The notes beneath the pieces were generated by a model. It was not told the DNA's origin, ran no database searches, and was given only the letters and a program-made list of their open reading frames with translations. Of a DNA stretch of 64,000 bases, positions 52,217-60,548 are shown piece by piece. This DNA comes from Kaistella jeonii (lineage in GTDB: Bacteria > Bacteroidota > Bacteroidia > Flavobacteriales > Weeksellaceae): positions 1 to 64,000 of the forward strand of contig NZ_JSYL01000002.1 of NCBI RefSeq assembly GCF_000812865.1. The letters run 5' to 3'. The translations under genes and the position numbers were made by a program. Every line of letters begins with the position of its first letter. Within the stretch, counting starts at the first letter, position 1.

Positions 52217-52633
52217 TTAAAATCCGCTATTCCATTCAGGCAATTCTCCATACATTTCAAAATAACGTTGTAGTAATATCCCTTCTACAAATGCGGGTAA
52301 ATCGTGATGCTGTTCATTGTGAGTTACAAACCAATAAATATCAACTGCATCTATTTCTTCATCAGCTAATTTTAAATCTAAAAAAAATTGCCGTTTCATT
52401 CCCCCTTGCTTATTATTCAAACGATTTTTAAGCAATTGATTTCTAAACAGCCCATTTTGCATCATCGTTCCAGATTTTCCGATATACACCAAATCTATCT
52501 TTCCTTTTCGCAAACGTAAAAAATAATAAACACCCGGTTTATCAGGAACATTTTTGCTAACGTTTTTTAGGTTATCTCCTTTTTGAAAAAAGAAATGACC
52601 ATTTTCTTTGTATTTTTCTAATTCATCAAACAT
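52217..52633 (-). CDS. GIY-YIG-like nuclease domain protein
   Basis: The 138-residue protein has KPGVYYFLRLRKGKIDLVYIGKSG, a G-V-Y ... Y-I-G pair of the GIY-YIG nuclease fold, a possible catalytic arginine in LFRNQLLKNRL, and a glutamate in FVEGILLQRYFEMYGELPEW. Single-domain GIY-YIG proteins of this size nick or cut DNA. Its gene lies 14 bp after hsdS and 64 bp before the DUF262 pair, so it belongs to the restriction operon. Confidence 0.75.
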   Translation of the reverse strand: MFDELEKYKENGHFFFQKGDNLKNVSKNVPDKPGVYYFLRLRKGKIDLVYIGKSGTMMQNGLFRNQLLKNRLNNKQGGMKRQFFLDLKLADEEIDAVDIYWFVTHNEQHHDLPAFVEGILLQRYFEMYGELPEWNSGF

Positions 52634-52647
52634 ACATTATCGTTTTA

Positions 52648-53847
52648 TTAAACTTCAATCATCCCCATCATCAACCGTGGCAACAAAAGATCCCGCGACT
52701 CCCGTAAACGTTGGTTTTGTTGCTGTAGATTTACGATAGTTTCTAATGCGCTTGAAGCAATTATTTTAAAATTTTGTAATGTTTTAAAATCAGGAATAAT
52801 TAATGGCGATTCTCTTAATATTGTAGTATTAATATTTTGGATTGCTGCACCGTAAGCGATTCCATCAAAATACTGTTTTAATCCTATAAAACTGAAATAG
52901 AAATATTCTTTCAATTCTTCTTTAATACCTTTGAAATAGATCCACCCATCATGAATACATGCTTCAACTCCTAAAAACATTGGAAACCCCAATGTACCGC
53001 TTGCTGCCAATATTAATGAACCTACGGGCAATTTTCTACTGAACGATGCACCGTAATCGTTTACATATTCTTTGGTTTTATAGATATAGATTTTTGAAGC
53101 AGTGGCATCTGCAATTTTCAACCAAGGAATTGTCCCACCTTCAAAATATTTCTTGTCGGCAATTGGACGTGGCGAACTTCCTCGTCCGACTTCAATTTTA
53201 TCTCCCAACTTCACTTTCTCCCAACCTTCCGGCAAACCCGTCTCCTCATTCAACACCGCAGTTTCAAAACCCGGAAAACGCATGCGCACAAACCATTCTT
53301 CATAGGTTTGTTGTGCCATTTCTTCCAAAATTTTAATGCGCTTCAAGTTGTTCTCTATCAAATCATCATAACCCGATAAAATAGAAGCAATCTTGCGCTG
53401 GGTTTCTAACTTTTCCGGAAATAAAATTTTAATACTTTTAAAAGCACTATGATTTAAGTCTGGTTGTGCAGTTCCTGTTGCTAATGTTTGTGCATAATTA
53501 ATTACATATTGCTGCTTTAAAAAGTAAAACAAAAAATTAGAATCTAAATCTACCGTTGGTTTAATCTTAAAGCAATTATTATAAACTACACCTTTTTTAT
53601 TTTTAAAAATTAAACCAACTTGTCCAGTTCTGCTATAAATAAGTTCATCCTCAAAAAAAAGAAACTGTTTAGGTATAGTTTCTTTAACAAATAAAGTTTT
53701 TGTTCCATTTATCAAATCAGAAATCTTCAGCAATGGAAATGCTGTAGGTTTTTCAGAAATGTAGTGATCACTCTTTTTATTTAATGCAAAACCTTGCTGT
53801 AGCTTTACATAATTTCCAATTTTTTCTTCTTTCCAACCCTCTCTCAT
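52648..53847 (-). CDS. hsdS: type I restriction specificity subunit S
   Basis: The 399-residue protein has two target recognition domains: GWKEEKIGNYVKLQQGFAL at the start of the first and EGWEKVKLGDKIEVGRGSSP at the second. The central conserved helix is LETQRKIASILSGYDDLIENNLKRI, and a C-terminal one reads LQQQNQRLRESRDLLLPRLMMG. HsdS determines the DNA sequence recognised by both methylation and cleavage; the target is not readable from the sequence. It overlaps hsdM by 4 bp. Confidence 0.9.
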   Translation of the reverse strand: MREGWKEEKIGNYVKLQQGFALNKKSDHYISEKPTAFPLLKISDLINGTKTLFVKETIPKQFLFFEDELIYSRTGQVGLIFKNKKGVVYNNCFKIKPTVDLDSNFLFYFLKQQYVINYAQTLATGTAQPDLNHSAFKSIKILFPEKLETQRKIASILSGYDDLIENNLKRIKILEEMAQQTYEEWFVRMRFPGFETAVLNEETGLPEGWEKVKLGDKIEVGRGSSPRPIADKKYFEGGTIPWLKIADATASKIYIYKTKEYVNDYGASFSRKLPVGSLILAASGTLGFPMFLGVEACIHDGWIYFKGIKEELKEYFYFSFIGLKQYFDGIAYGAAIQNINTTILRESPLIIPDFKTLQNFKIIASSALETIVNLQQQNQRLRESRDLLLPRLMMGMIEV

Positions 53848-55442
53848 AATTTAAAAGATTGAATTTGGTTCATCAAATCATTCGCTTCGGCATTCAAATC
53901 TGCCAATTCATTATGCAAAATTTCCATGCGGCTTTTGTAATCAAAATCCATATCAATATCGATATTCACACCTACATACCGTCCCGGCGTCAAACTGTAA
54001 TCCTGTTCGGCTACTTCTTCCAAAGTCACCACTTTGCACAAACCTTCAATATCCTGATATTTTCCGTCGGGGAAATGTTCGTTGAACCAAGCATTGTCAT
54101 TGGCAACTTTAGGTTGTTCGCCGCGGTGCATTGCCATAATTGCGGTTAAACCTTCCATCTGTTCTTCCGAGAAATCATTAATGGTCGTGCTTACTTTTCG
54201 GTAAACGTTTCGGGCATCAATCATTAGAATTTTATCGCGGTTGCTTTTAGATTTTCCTTTATCAAAAAACCACAAATGACACGGCAAAGACCGCGTATAG
54301 AAAAAGTTGTTGCTTATGGAAACAATACAATCTACATTGCCCGATTTCACCAGTTCTTCCCGAATTCGTTTCTCCGCATTTCCAGCATCTGTGGCCGAAG
54401 ATGCCATTACAAAACCGGCTCTTCCTGTAGGATTCAGGTAAGACATAAAATACTGAATCCACAGATAATTTCCATTTCCGATCGTTCCTTTCCCAGTCAG
54501 TGGCGCACCAAAAGGCAAACGCTGATCTTCTGCCAGAAATTTGTTTTTCGCATCTACTTTATCCACATTAAAGGGCGGATTCGCCATCACGAAATCACAT
54601 TTGCCAAACAGCTCATGCGGATCTGAATAAAAAGAATTGTTGTTGGCGATTTTCCCCTCAATCCCATGAATGGCTAAGTTCATCTTTGCCAAACGTGTGG
54701 TATTTGATTTATATTCGGTTCCATAAACCGTGATGGCTTGGTTGACACTTTTGTTTTCGGTGTCTTTGATGAAATGCGCTGTTTGCACAAACATTCCACC
54801 CGACCCACAAGCAGGATCGTGAATAATCCCGTGATTGGGTTGAATAAAATTTACAATGAGTTGCACCAAAGAGGGCGGCGTAAAAAACTCACCACCTTCC
54901 TGCGCACCCGCTCCCATCATGGAAAGTTTCATCAGGAAATATTCATAAACCCTACCAAAAACATCACCTTTAGCATTACGTACCGAATCGGAATTAAAAA
55001 TCCGAATCAGATTCGCCAACAGATTATTATCGGAATCATCTTCCGGTGTTAAGTCCTGATAATTCTTGGGTAAAATTCCCGCTAATTCTTCATACTCGGC
55101 TTCGATAAGTTTCATTGCTGTGTTCACCGCTTCTGCCAAATCTTCGCTTTCCGGCAGAGAAGCCAAATAACTGTATTGTGCTTTTTCGGGTAATTGCATA
55201 GAACCTGCGGCAGCAAAATCTTCTTTGGTTGCTTCCCGTCTTTGTTTGGTTCGTGGATTAATGGGCAAAGTTTTCGCCAGATTCTCTTTAGCTTCTTCGT
55301 ATTTATTTTCTGCAAATCGCAGTAGGATTAAACCCAGCAAAGGATCTTTGTATTCGGAAGCCGTGAGTTTAGAATTCGCACGCAGTTCGTCTGCTGCTTC
55401 CCAAAGTTCTATTTCGAGTTTTTTTATGGTGTCTTGAGTCAT
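53844..55442 (-). CDS. hsdM: type I DNA methyltransferase subunit M
   Basis: I place the start at 55442 (MTQDTIKKLEIELWEAADELRAN), giving 532 residues; the frame opens at 55499. The N-terminal HsdM_N part is followed by the N6_Mtase domain with GGEFFTPPSLVQLIV, DPACGSGGMFVQ (S-adenosylmethionine-binding motif I) and the catalytic NPPF in FVMANPPFNV. HsdM methylates adenine within the HsdS target and so protects host DNA. Stop and hsdS start overlap by 4 bp. Confidence 0.94.
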   Translation of the reverse strand: MTQDTIKKLEIELWEAADELRANSKLTASEYKDPLLGLILLRFAENKYEEAKENLAKTLPINPRTKQRREATKEDFAAAGSMQLPEKAQYSYLASLPESEDLAEAVNTAMKLIEAEYEELAGILPKNYQDLTPEDDSDNNLLANLIRIFNSDSVRNAKGDVFGRVYEYFLMKLSMMGAGAQEGGEFFTPPSLVQLIVNFIQPNHGIIHDPACGSGGMFVQTAHFIKDTENKSVNQAITVYGTEYKSNTTRLAKMNLAIHGIEGKIANNNSFYSDPHELFGKCDFVMANPPFNVDKVDAKNKFLAEDQRLPFGAPLTGKGTIGNGNYLWIQYFMSYLNPTGRAGFVMASSATDAGNAEKRIREELVKSGNVDCIVSISNNFFYTRSLPCHLWFFDKGKSKSNRDKILMIDARNVYRKVSTTINDFSEEQMEGLTAIMAMHRGEQPKVANDNAWFNEHFPDGKYQDIEGLCKVVTLEEVAEQDYSLTPGRYVGVNIDIDMDFDYKSRMEILHNELADLNAEANDLMNQIQSFKL

Positions 55443-55511
55443 TTGATTTTTAATTGTCGCTGTATTTACCGATTTAAATACTTTAATATCTAAAGCCAAT
55501 TTTGTTGGCTG

Positions 55512-56561
55512 CTATTGAGTAATATTTTTAATTCTTTCTTGTAAGGTTTTAGAATTTTGTTGAATGGCAAGTAATTCTGCTTCTCCTTGTTGCTTTTCCA
55601 TATTCAATTCTGACTTTTTAATTTCGTAATCTCCAATTTTCTCTTTGATTGAGTAAATTTCGGAATTGACACGTGCAATTTCATTATGCCTTTCCCTAAT
55701 TTCATTTTCTATCCGATAAATGAGATCTTTTTTTTGCCCAACAGCATTTTGAATATTTTTTATCTCTAATTTTTGAGTTTCAATCTTGTCTTGAATTTCT
55801 ACTGTTCTTCGATTAATACTTTGTATTTCTTCATCGTTACCTTCTTTTTCTTTATTAAAATTCTGCTCAAGAACAATTCTGGAAGCAGCCAAATATTTGA
55901 AACATTGCGTTGCACGATCATAATCTCCACTAAATAAAGTAACTACTTCTTTCCAACTCTCGTTAAGTATTTCTTGTACTTCTTCCCAACTTTTAACATG
56001 ACGGAAACTTCGGTAAATCATTACGCCCATTACCAAAAAACCAACAGGACCAATAATAAAAGAAATTGCGGAAGACATTCCGGTATAAACAGCAAAAGGA
56101 AGCGTCAAACCTAACATAGAAGTTATGGCTCCCAAAGTTGTACTTGCCAACATATAAATTCCAAAACCTGATAATTGTGCAATGCTTATTGCTGTAATAC
56201 CACTTAAAGATGATATTTGGTCTTTGTTCAAACCCGCTTTTTCTAATTCTTCAATAATTTTCTGCTTATCTTCTTGACTCAACTTTTCAAATTCATTTTG
56301 AAATAATTTCAGATACAATTCCTTTTCGGCGATAACATTGCCTTTGCTAAAATCGATTACTTCACCGTTCTTTTCAGATAGTGACTTTAAAACCTGATCA
56401 TAATTCATGGGTTCTTGCATAAATCCTTTAACTGGAAGAAGCATTTTGGAAAATTTCTTGATGATTTCGGAATCAGATTGATTTTTTAATCCCAGTATTT
56501 TAGCTAAAGGTTCTTTCTGCTCTGGAGTCATTTCCTGAAGCAAATTCAAAACGTATTTCAT
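55512..56561 (-). CDS. membrane protein with UPF0174/YaaW-like core and coiled-coil tail
   Basis: The 349-residue protein has a helical start (residues 1-~110, with QDKQKIIEELEKAGLNKDQISSLSG). Two or three hydrophobic helices rich in Gly/Ala/Thr follow (SGFGIYMLASTTLGAITSMLGLTLPFAVYTG, SFIIGPVGFLVMGVMI). A long coiled coil makes up the last ~110 residues. The Gly/Ala core resembles the YaaW/UPF0174 group, whose function is unknown. It ends 69 bp before hsdM and could be part of the same transcript. Confidence 0.55.
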   Translation of the reverse strand: MKYVLNLLQEMTPEQKEPLAKILGLKNQSDSEIIKKFSKMLLPVKGFMQEPMNYDQVLKSLSEKNGEVIDFSKGNVIAEKELYLKLFQNEFEKLSQEDKQKIIEELEKAGLNKDQISSLSGITAISIAQLSGFGIYMLASTTLGAITSMLGLTLPFAVYTGMSSAISFIIGPVGFLVMGVMIYRSFRHVKSWEEVQEILNESWKEVVTLFSGDYDRATQCFKYLAASRIVLEQNFNKEKEGNDEEIQSINRRTVEIQDKIETQKLEIKNIQNAVGQKKDLIYRIENEIRERHNEIARVNSEIYSIKEKIGDYEIKKSELNMEKQQGEAELLAIQQNSKTLQERIKNITQ

Positions 56562-56700
56562 AAAAGAGAAGTATTTTGAAAATTATTATTGCGTTTCTTT
56601 ATGAAGTTGAAATTTAAGAAAAATTACACTACTGTGAAACGTAGAATGGAAGAAAAAATCTATAAAACAGAAAATAAAGTTAATTTCAACAATTTACTTT

Positions 56701-57384
56701 TCAAACAATTTCGAAAACCCATTTTTTCTCCAAAGCAACTTCTGGTTTGGCTGCAATTTGAAATTTTTCTACAGGCAAAATATGGCAAATTTCCTTATTT
56801 TCATTTTTTAAAATAATGGTATTTCCGACTATTTCTAAAGTTCCTGTAAAGTGAAAAGATTCTCCACGGAAAGTACTCCAAGTTTCTACGGTACTTTCCA
56901 ACTTGAATTTTTGCCCGATTTCATTTGCATAACTATCTACAAATTCTTGGTAAAAGTATTCGGTTTCTTTGGCTAAAGTTTTAACGGTAATTTCTGAAAA
57001 TCCTGTTTTGGTTTGCATTTTCTTTTGAGCGATTTTGATTCCCAATATTTTCTCAAAATTTTCTGCTTCAAAATCTTGCCACATTTCGAGCGGATCATTT
57101 AGTTTTTCTAATAATTTGTCCGCAACATATTCGGAAAAATCTTCATCTACAAAATCTATATGTAAAAAATGCCAACAATATCTCTTATCTAATTCATTAA
57201 ATGCGCCATAAAATGACTCGTGAATTAAAGGTGGTTCTTTCATGATATCTTCAACGCACATTTCCACATCTGATGATTCTACAAAATAATCAAAACCTTC
57301 GTTATTTCCTTTATAAATACTGCAAATTTTGATGCTTCCACCTTCTGCAAATAAGCGAAGTCTTGTTTCTTTTTGATTTTCCAT
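56701..57384 (-). CDS. unknown 227-residue protein at head of the restriction region
   Basis: I do not recognise a family. It is acidic, has no signal peptide, and contains YFVESSDVEMCVEDIM and CWHFLHIDFVDEDFSEYVADKLLEKL. Its promoter carries shared site D, 38 bp upstream of the start codon. It lies 139 bp before the UPF0174-like gene, and I see no terminator between them, so the restriction operon could be read from this promoter. Confidence 0.6.
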   Translation of the reverse strand: MENQKETRLRLFAEGGSIKICSIYKGNNEGFDYFVESSDVEMCVEDIMKEPPLIHESFYGAFNELDKRYCWHFLHIDFVDEDFSEYVADKLLEKLNDPLEMWQDFEAENFEKILGIKIAQKKMQTKTGFSEITVKTLAKETEYFYQEFVDSYANEIGQKFKLESTVETWSTFRGESFHFTGTLEIVGNTIILKNENKEICHILPVEKFQIAAKPEVALEKKWVFEIV

Positions 57385-57422
57385 TTTTACTGATTTTAAG
57401 GTTTATAATGCTTAATTTTCAG

Positions 57423-57457
57423 TAAAGATAAATGGTGATTGCGCCAAAATGTGACGT
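57423..57457 (-). promoter_or_regulatory. shared promoter/operator site D (227-residue gene, upstream of hsd operon)
   Basis: On the minus strand, ACGTCACATTTTGGCGC (57457-57441), 10 bp, then TATCTTTA (57430-57423). The ATG at 57384 is 38 bp further. Confidence 0.75.
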
Positions 57458-57485
57458 AGCTGGAAATGGGAATGTTTATCAAATA

Positions 57486-58418
57486 TTAAAATGGGAATTC
57501 GAAATCACCTTCCGACTCAAATGTTTCAATTGGCAAATCTGTTTCTGGAATCCAGTCAAAATATTTGCTTAGAATTGCAGCAACATTATGATAAAAATAA
57601 AATTCTTGAAGATCAATCTTTAAATTTCTATCTTCAAAATATCCTGCAAGGAAATTTGCTTTATCACCAAAACCGTATTTTAAATATTCTAAATCTTTAT
57701 CACATTTTATCAACCAATCTTGGATTAATTCCCGATTGACAATTGGAAAAGCCATGAATTCCTGCCAATAGGATTTTGCAAGATTTTCTAATGGCAAAAT
57801 TCTAGAAATAAATTTTAGAGTACTAATTTCGTATTTGATTTTTAAATGATAACGATAAATTTCTCCCGTAAAAACGCGTGAGATATCATCAATATCACCA
57901 TACTTTTCTGTCCATGGATTATAAAATTGTTTAGACAGAATTCCTTCAGTCGTAATTTCTCTTTGTAATTCAGCGAAGGCACTATTACATCTTTTCTCTT
58001 CCAAAATGTTTTCTGCCGTTGGTATATAGTTTACTTCATCATCCTTATAAAAAGAGATGCCGGTCATTTCCTCTTCAATTTCTTTTCCCTCAGTGCAAAA
58101 GCTACCACAATTGTAAATATCTGTATAATCATTTTCTGATTCTTCGAAAACTAAACTCATAAAACTGTGTCCTTCGGAATTTATAAAAGAATATCCAGTT
58201 TTTCCTTTGCTGCAGTTTTGACAAACGCCTTTATATGCTTTATAATCAAATTTAGAATAATTTGAAGTTTTCATTTCACTAAAATATCGCTTAAGTTCGT
58301 CAACAAACATATCTTTGGGAACATCCTGATAAGGTTGATCGTCATTGAGCAAAACGTCCAGCATATTGGCATCTAATTGCTCGAAGGCTTCGATTATAAG
58401 GTTTTTTTTATTTTTCAC
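57486..58418 (-). CDS. unknown 310-residue protein with Cys pairs and an SSB-like acidic C-terminus
   Basis: No named family. The start codon is GTG (KNKKNLIIEAFEQL follows). A C-x2-C in YKGVCQNCSKGK and YNCGSFCTEGKE could bind zinc. The end GDFEFPF resembles the acidic aromatic tip of single-stranded-DNA-binding proteins (D-D-x-P-F type). It is followed upstream by the DUF3127 gene, whose product ends DDFPF. The function is unknown. Two tips in adjacent genes suggest a role with ssDNA-binding partners. Confidence 0.6.
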   Translation of the reverse strand: MKNKKNLIIEAFEQLDANMLDVLLNDDQPYQDVPKDMFVDELKRYFSEMKTSNYSKFDYKAYKGVCQNCSKGKTGYSFINSEGHSFMSLVFEESENDYTDIYNCGSFCTEGKEIEEEMTGISFYKDDEVNYIPTAENILEEKRCNSAFAELQREITTEGILSKQFYNPWTEKYGDIDDISRVFTGEIYRYHLKIKYEISTLKFISRILPLENLAKSYWQEFMAFPIVNRELIQDWLIKCDKDLEYLKYGFGDKANFLAGYFEDRNLKIDLQEFYFYHNVAAILSKYFDWIPETDLPIETFESEGDFEFPF

Positions 58419-58491
58419 TTTTACTAAATATTTACAATAATTTAAAATTCCTCTACCGCTGAGAACATTACCTAATCAATTTCAAAAGCCT

Positions 58492-58854
58492 TTAAAAAGG
58501 AAAATCGTCCTCTTCTTCAGTAAATACTGAATTTTTATCAATATCCTTTAGTATAGTTTTTGAATTAGTTGTATGATCGTCAGTATAGTCACTAATTTGA
58601 ACTATTTTCCATCCCTTTAAATCGGTAAACCATTTACCATTATACTCCCGACTTTCTACATCAAAATCGATTGTAAACGTTTCGGATTCCCGAAGCGAAA
58701 TATTTTGTAATTTATCTCCCCAAAAAGAAATACATATTTTTTTAGGAAACTGATCTTGGGTTTCAAAAACTAAATCCTGTTTTTTCCATTCTCCATTTTT
58801 ACCTGTACCGCTTTGTTTTGGAAGAATATTTGCGAGTTTTACTGTTATTTGCAT
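58492..58854 (-). CDS. DUF3127 OB-fold protein with SSB-like C-terminal tip
   Basis: The 120-residue protein matches DUF3127: GKNGEWKKQDLVFETQDQFPKKICISFWG and TIDFDVESREYNGKWFTDLKGWKI. This family is OB-fold-like. The tail EEEDDFPF is almost the SSB C-terminal tip that recruits repair and replication proteins. It lies in the same direction as the helicase operon, 197 bp after its TPR gene, with a terminator between. Confidence 0.75.
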   Translation of the reverse strand: MQITVKLANILPKQSGTGKNGEWKKQDLVFETQDQFPKKICISFWGDKLQNISLRESETFTIDFDVESREYNGKWFTDLKGWKIVQISDYTDDHTTNSKTILKDIDKNSVFTEEEDDFPF

Positions 58855-58909
58855 AATTTTAAAGTATAACTGTTGTTATTGAGATCTTAATTAAAGTACA
58901 AAGAAAATA

Positions 58910-58940
58910 ATAAAGAGTGCAACTGATGTGCACTCTTTAT
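58910..58940 (-). terminator. terminator of HNH/helicase/TPR operon
   Basis: ATAAAGAGTGCA (58910-58921) and TGCACTCTTTAT (58929-58940) form a 12-bp perfect stem with a 7-base loop. T-rich runs flank both sides. It separates the operon from the DUF3127 gene. Confidence 0.75.
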
Positions 58941-59051
58941 TTTTTTATTGGATGAGCATATAAACAGTTTTATACATTCAATATTTACGGTTACTTTTAC
59001 TTTTATAACTTGTTTTGAAAATGAATTACTTCCGTGATTAATCGAGAGTCT

Positions 59052-60548
59052 TTAAAGTAAAGTCCAACCAAACTGTTCTTTCTTTTTATTAAAGGTTCTG
59101 ATTGCCTTCCCGTTTATTTGTTGGCCGTGAGCATAATTATGCTTCGATATTATATGAGGTGCTACAAAAACATCATCAATAAAACCAAATCCTTTATCGG
59201 TGATTCGAATATCTCCCACCACCATCTTAAAATTTCTTTGCAGCAAGGTTTCTTGTGAGTCTTTTTTAGCAACAATTATCTTTGATGGAGCATTTTCAGA
59301 AAAAATATCGAATTTTACTTTTATAATATCGCCCTCTCTGATCGGAAACCTAAGTCTGTTTCGTTCTTTATTAAAAAATCCTAACTGATCGTTTTCTTTT
59401 GTAAAATTAATCATCCCATTATTTTCGTTCACGTTGGTAATAAAAATATATTCGGTCTGCTTATCTGGAAAAAGAAGTTCAACTGAATTTTCAGCGTGAT
59501 TTTGGTAAAATTTATAATTATTTTCTGCAGATTCAGTTTCTGTAAACCAACTTTGATTTTGTAATAAAAGTACATCCACGGGAATCCGTCTACTTTCAGC
59601 GTTCTTTATATCAACAATTTTTAGAACCTCCCACTTTGCTTCAGGAAACATATTCATTGATAAAAAATATTTTGCTAATTTTAAGTGGACATTAGACGTC
59701 ATATTTTCAGTTCTCTCACTTGATAAAACAGCCTTACACAGACAAGTAACTTTATCTTCCTCGTCTTCAAGAATTTCGGAAAGATTATCCCACACCCAAA
59801 ACTCTCCAGATTTTTTTTGGGCAAAAGGAAGAAAACTTTCTAACAACCGATCTTTTTCATTGATTGCAAGTAGCATCTTTACTTTAAAATAAACAAGATA
59901 TAGATACTTTGGATATTCTTCAATTGCTTTATCCAATTCCGCAACTGATTCGAAAACTTTTTCTTTGTCGATAGGCTCATTACCTACTGGAACCTTCGCT
60001 TTAAAATAAGCAGTTAGAACTTGTTCTGCTACCGACATCACTTCTTTACCATTGGGAAGTACATCTTTATTTTTGTCTGCTTCCTGCAAGTTATCAAGAT
60101 TCCACCAGTTGATGAGCTCAATATATTTGTGACTATTCGGTTTTAACACTTTATGAAAAGCTTTCAAGAGAAAACTGTAACCATCGGATGGTTTAGTAAA
60201 ATGCATTGTCATGCAGTCCTCTATAATTTTATACAATACCGTATAATCGATGTACTGCTTTTTCACCTCTTTAAAAATTATCTTTCCCGTCTGCCATGCA
60301 ATATTATCTGGCAGCATTTTATCTGTTTCTGGCAAACTTAGTTCCGTTAGATGATACAGAATTTCTGAAAATTTAATAACATTCTCTTCTTGAACATATT
60401 TTTTTAAATATTCATAATATACCCAACCAATATTTGATTTGGCAAATCTATCTTCCGGAAGATTAGTTAAATCCTCCGCCGCCATCGTTAGCGCCTCCTG
60501 AAGTTTTCCTGATTTCCTTAATTCTTTAATTTGCGGTGACCGAAGCAT
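59052..60548 (-). CDS. TPR plus cold-shock/S1-like protein of a conflict-type operon
   Basis: The 498-residue protein begins with helical repeats (KELRKSGKLQEALTMAAEDLTNLPEDRFAKSNIGWVYY, a pattern I associate with DUF7017/TOTE-type proteins). It ends with a small OB/cold-shock-like domain, VVGDIRITDKGFGFIDDVFVAPHIISKHNYAHGQQI. The middle is also TPR-like (residues ~190-320). Its first 23 bp overlap the helicase gene, which implies coupled translation. The link to described TOTE systems is from memory and not verified. Confidence 0.65.
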   Translation of the reverse strand: MLRSPQIKELRKSGKLQEALTMAAEDLTNLPEDRFAKSNIGWVYYEYLKKYVQEENVIKFSEILYHLTELSLPETDKMLPDNIAWQTGKIIFKEVKKQYIDYTVLYKIIEDCMTMHFTKPSDGYSFLLKAFHKVLKPNSHKYIELINWWNLDNLQEADKNKDVLPNGKEVMSVAEQVLTAYFKAKVPVGNEPIDKEKVFESVAELDKAIEEYPKYLYLVYFKVKMLLAINEKDRLLESFLPFAQKKSGEFWVWDNLSEILEDEEDKVTCLCKAVLSSERTENMTSNVHLKLAKYFLSMNMFPEAKWEVLKIVDIKNAESRRIPVDVLLLQNQSWFTETESAENNYKFYQNHAENSVELLFPDKQTEYIFITNVNENNGMINFTKENDQLGFFNKERNRLRFPIREGDIIKVKFDIFSENAPSKIIVAKKDSQETLLQRNFKMVVGDIRITDKGFGFIDDVFVAPHIISKHNYAHGQQINGKAIRTFNKKKEQFGWTLL

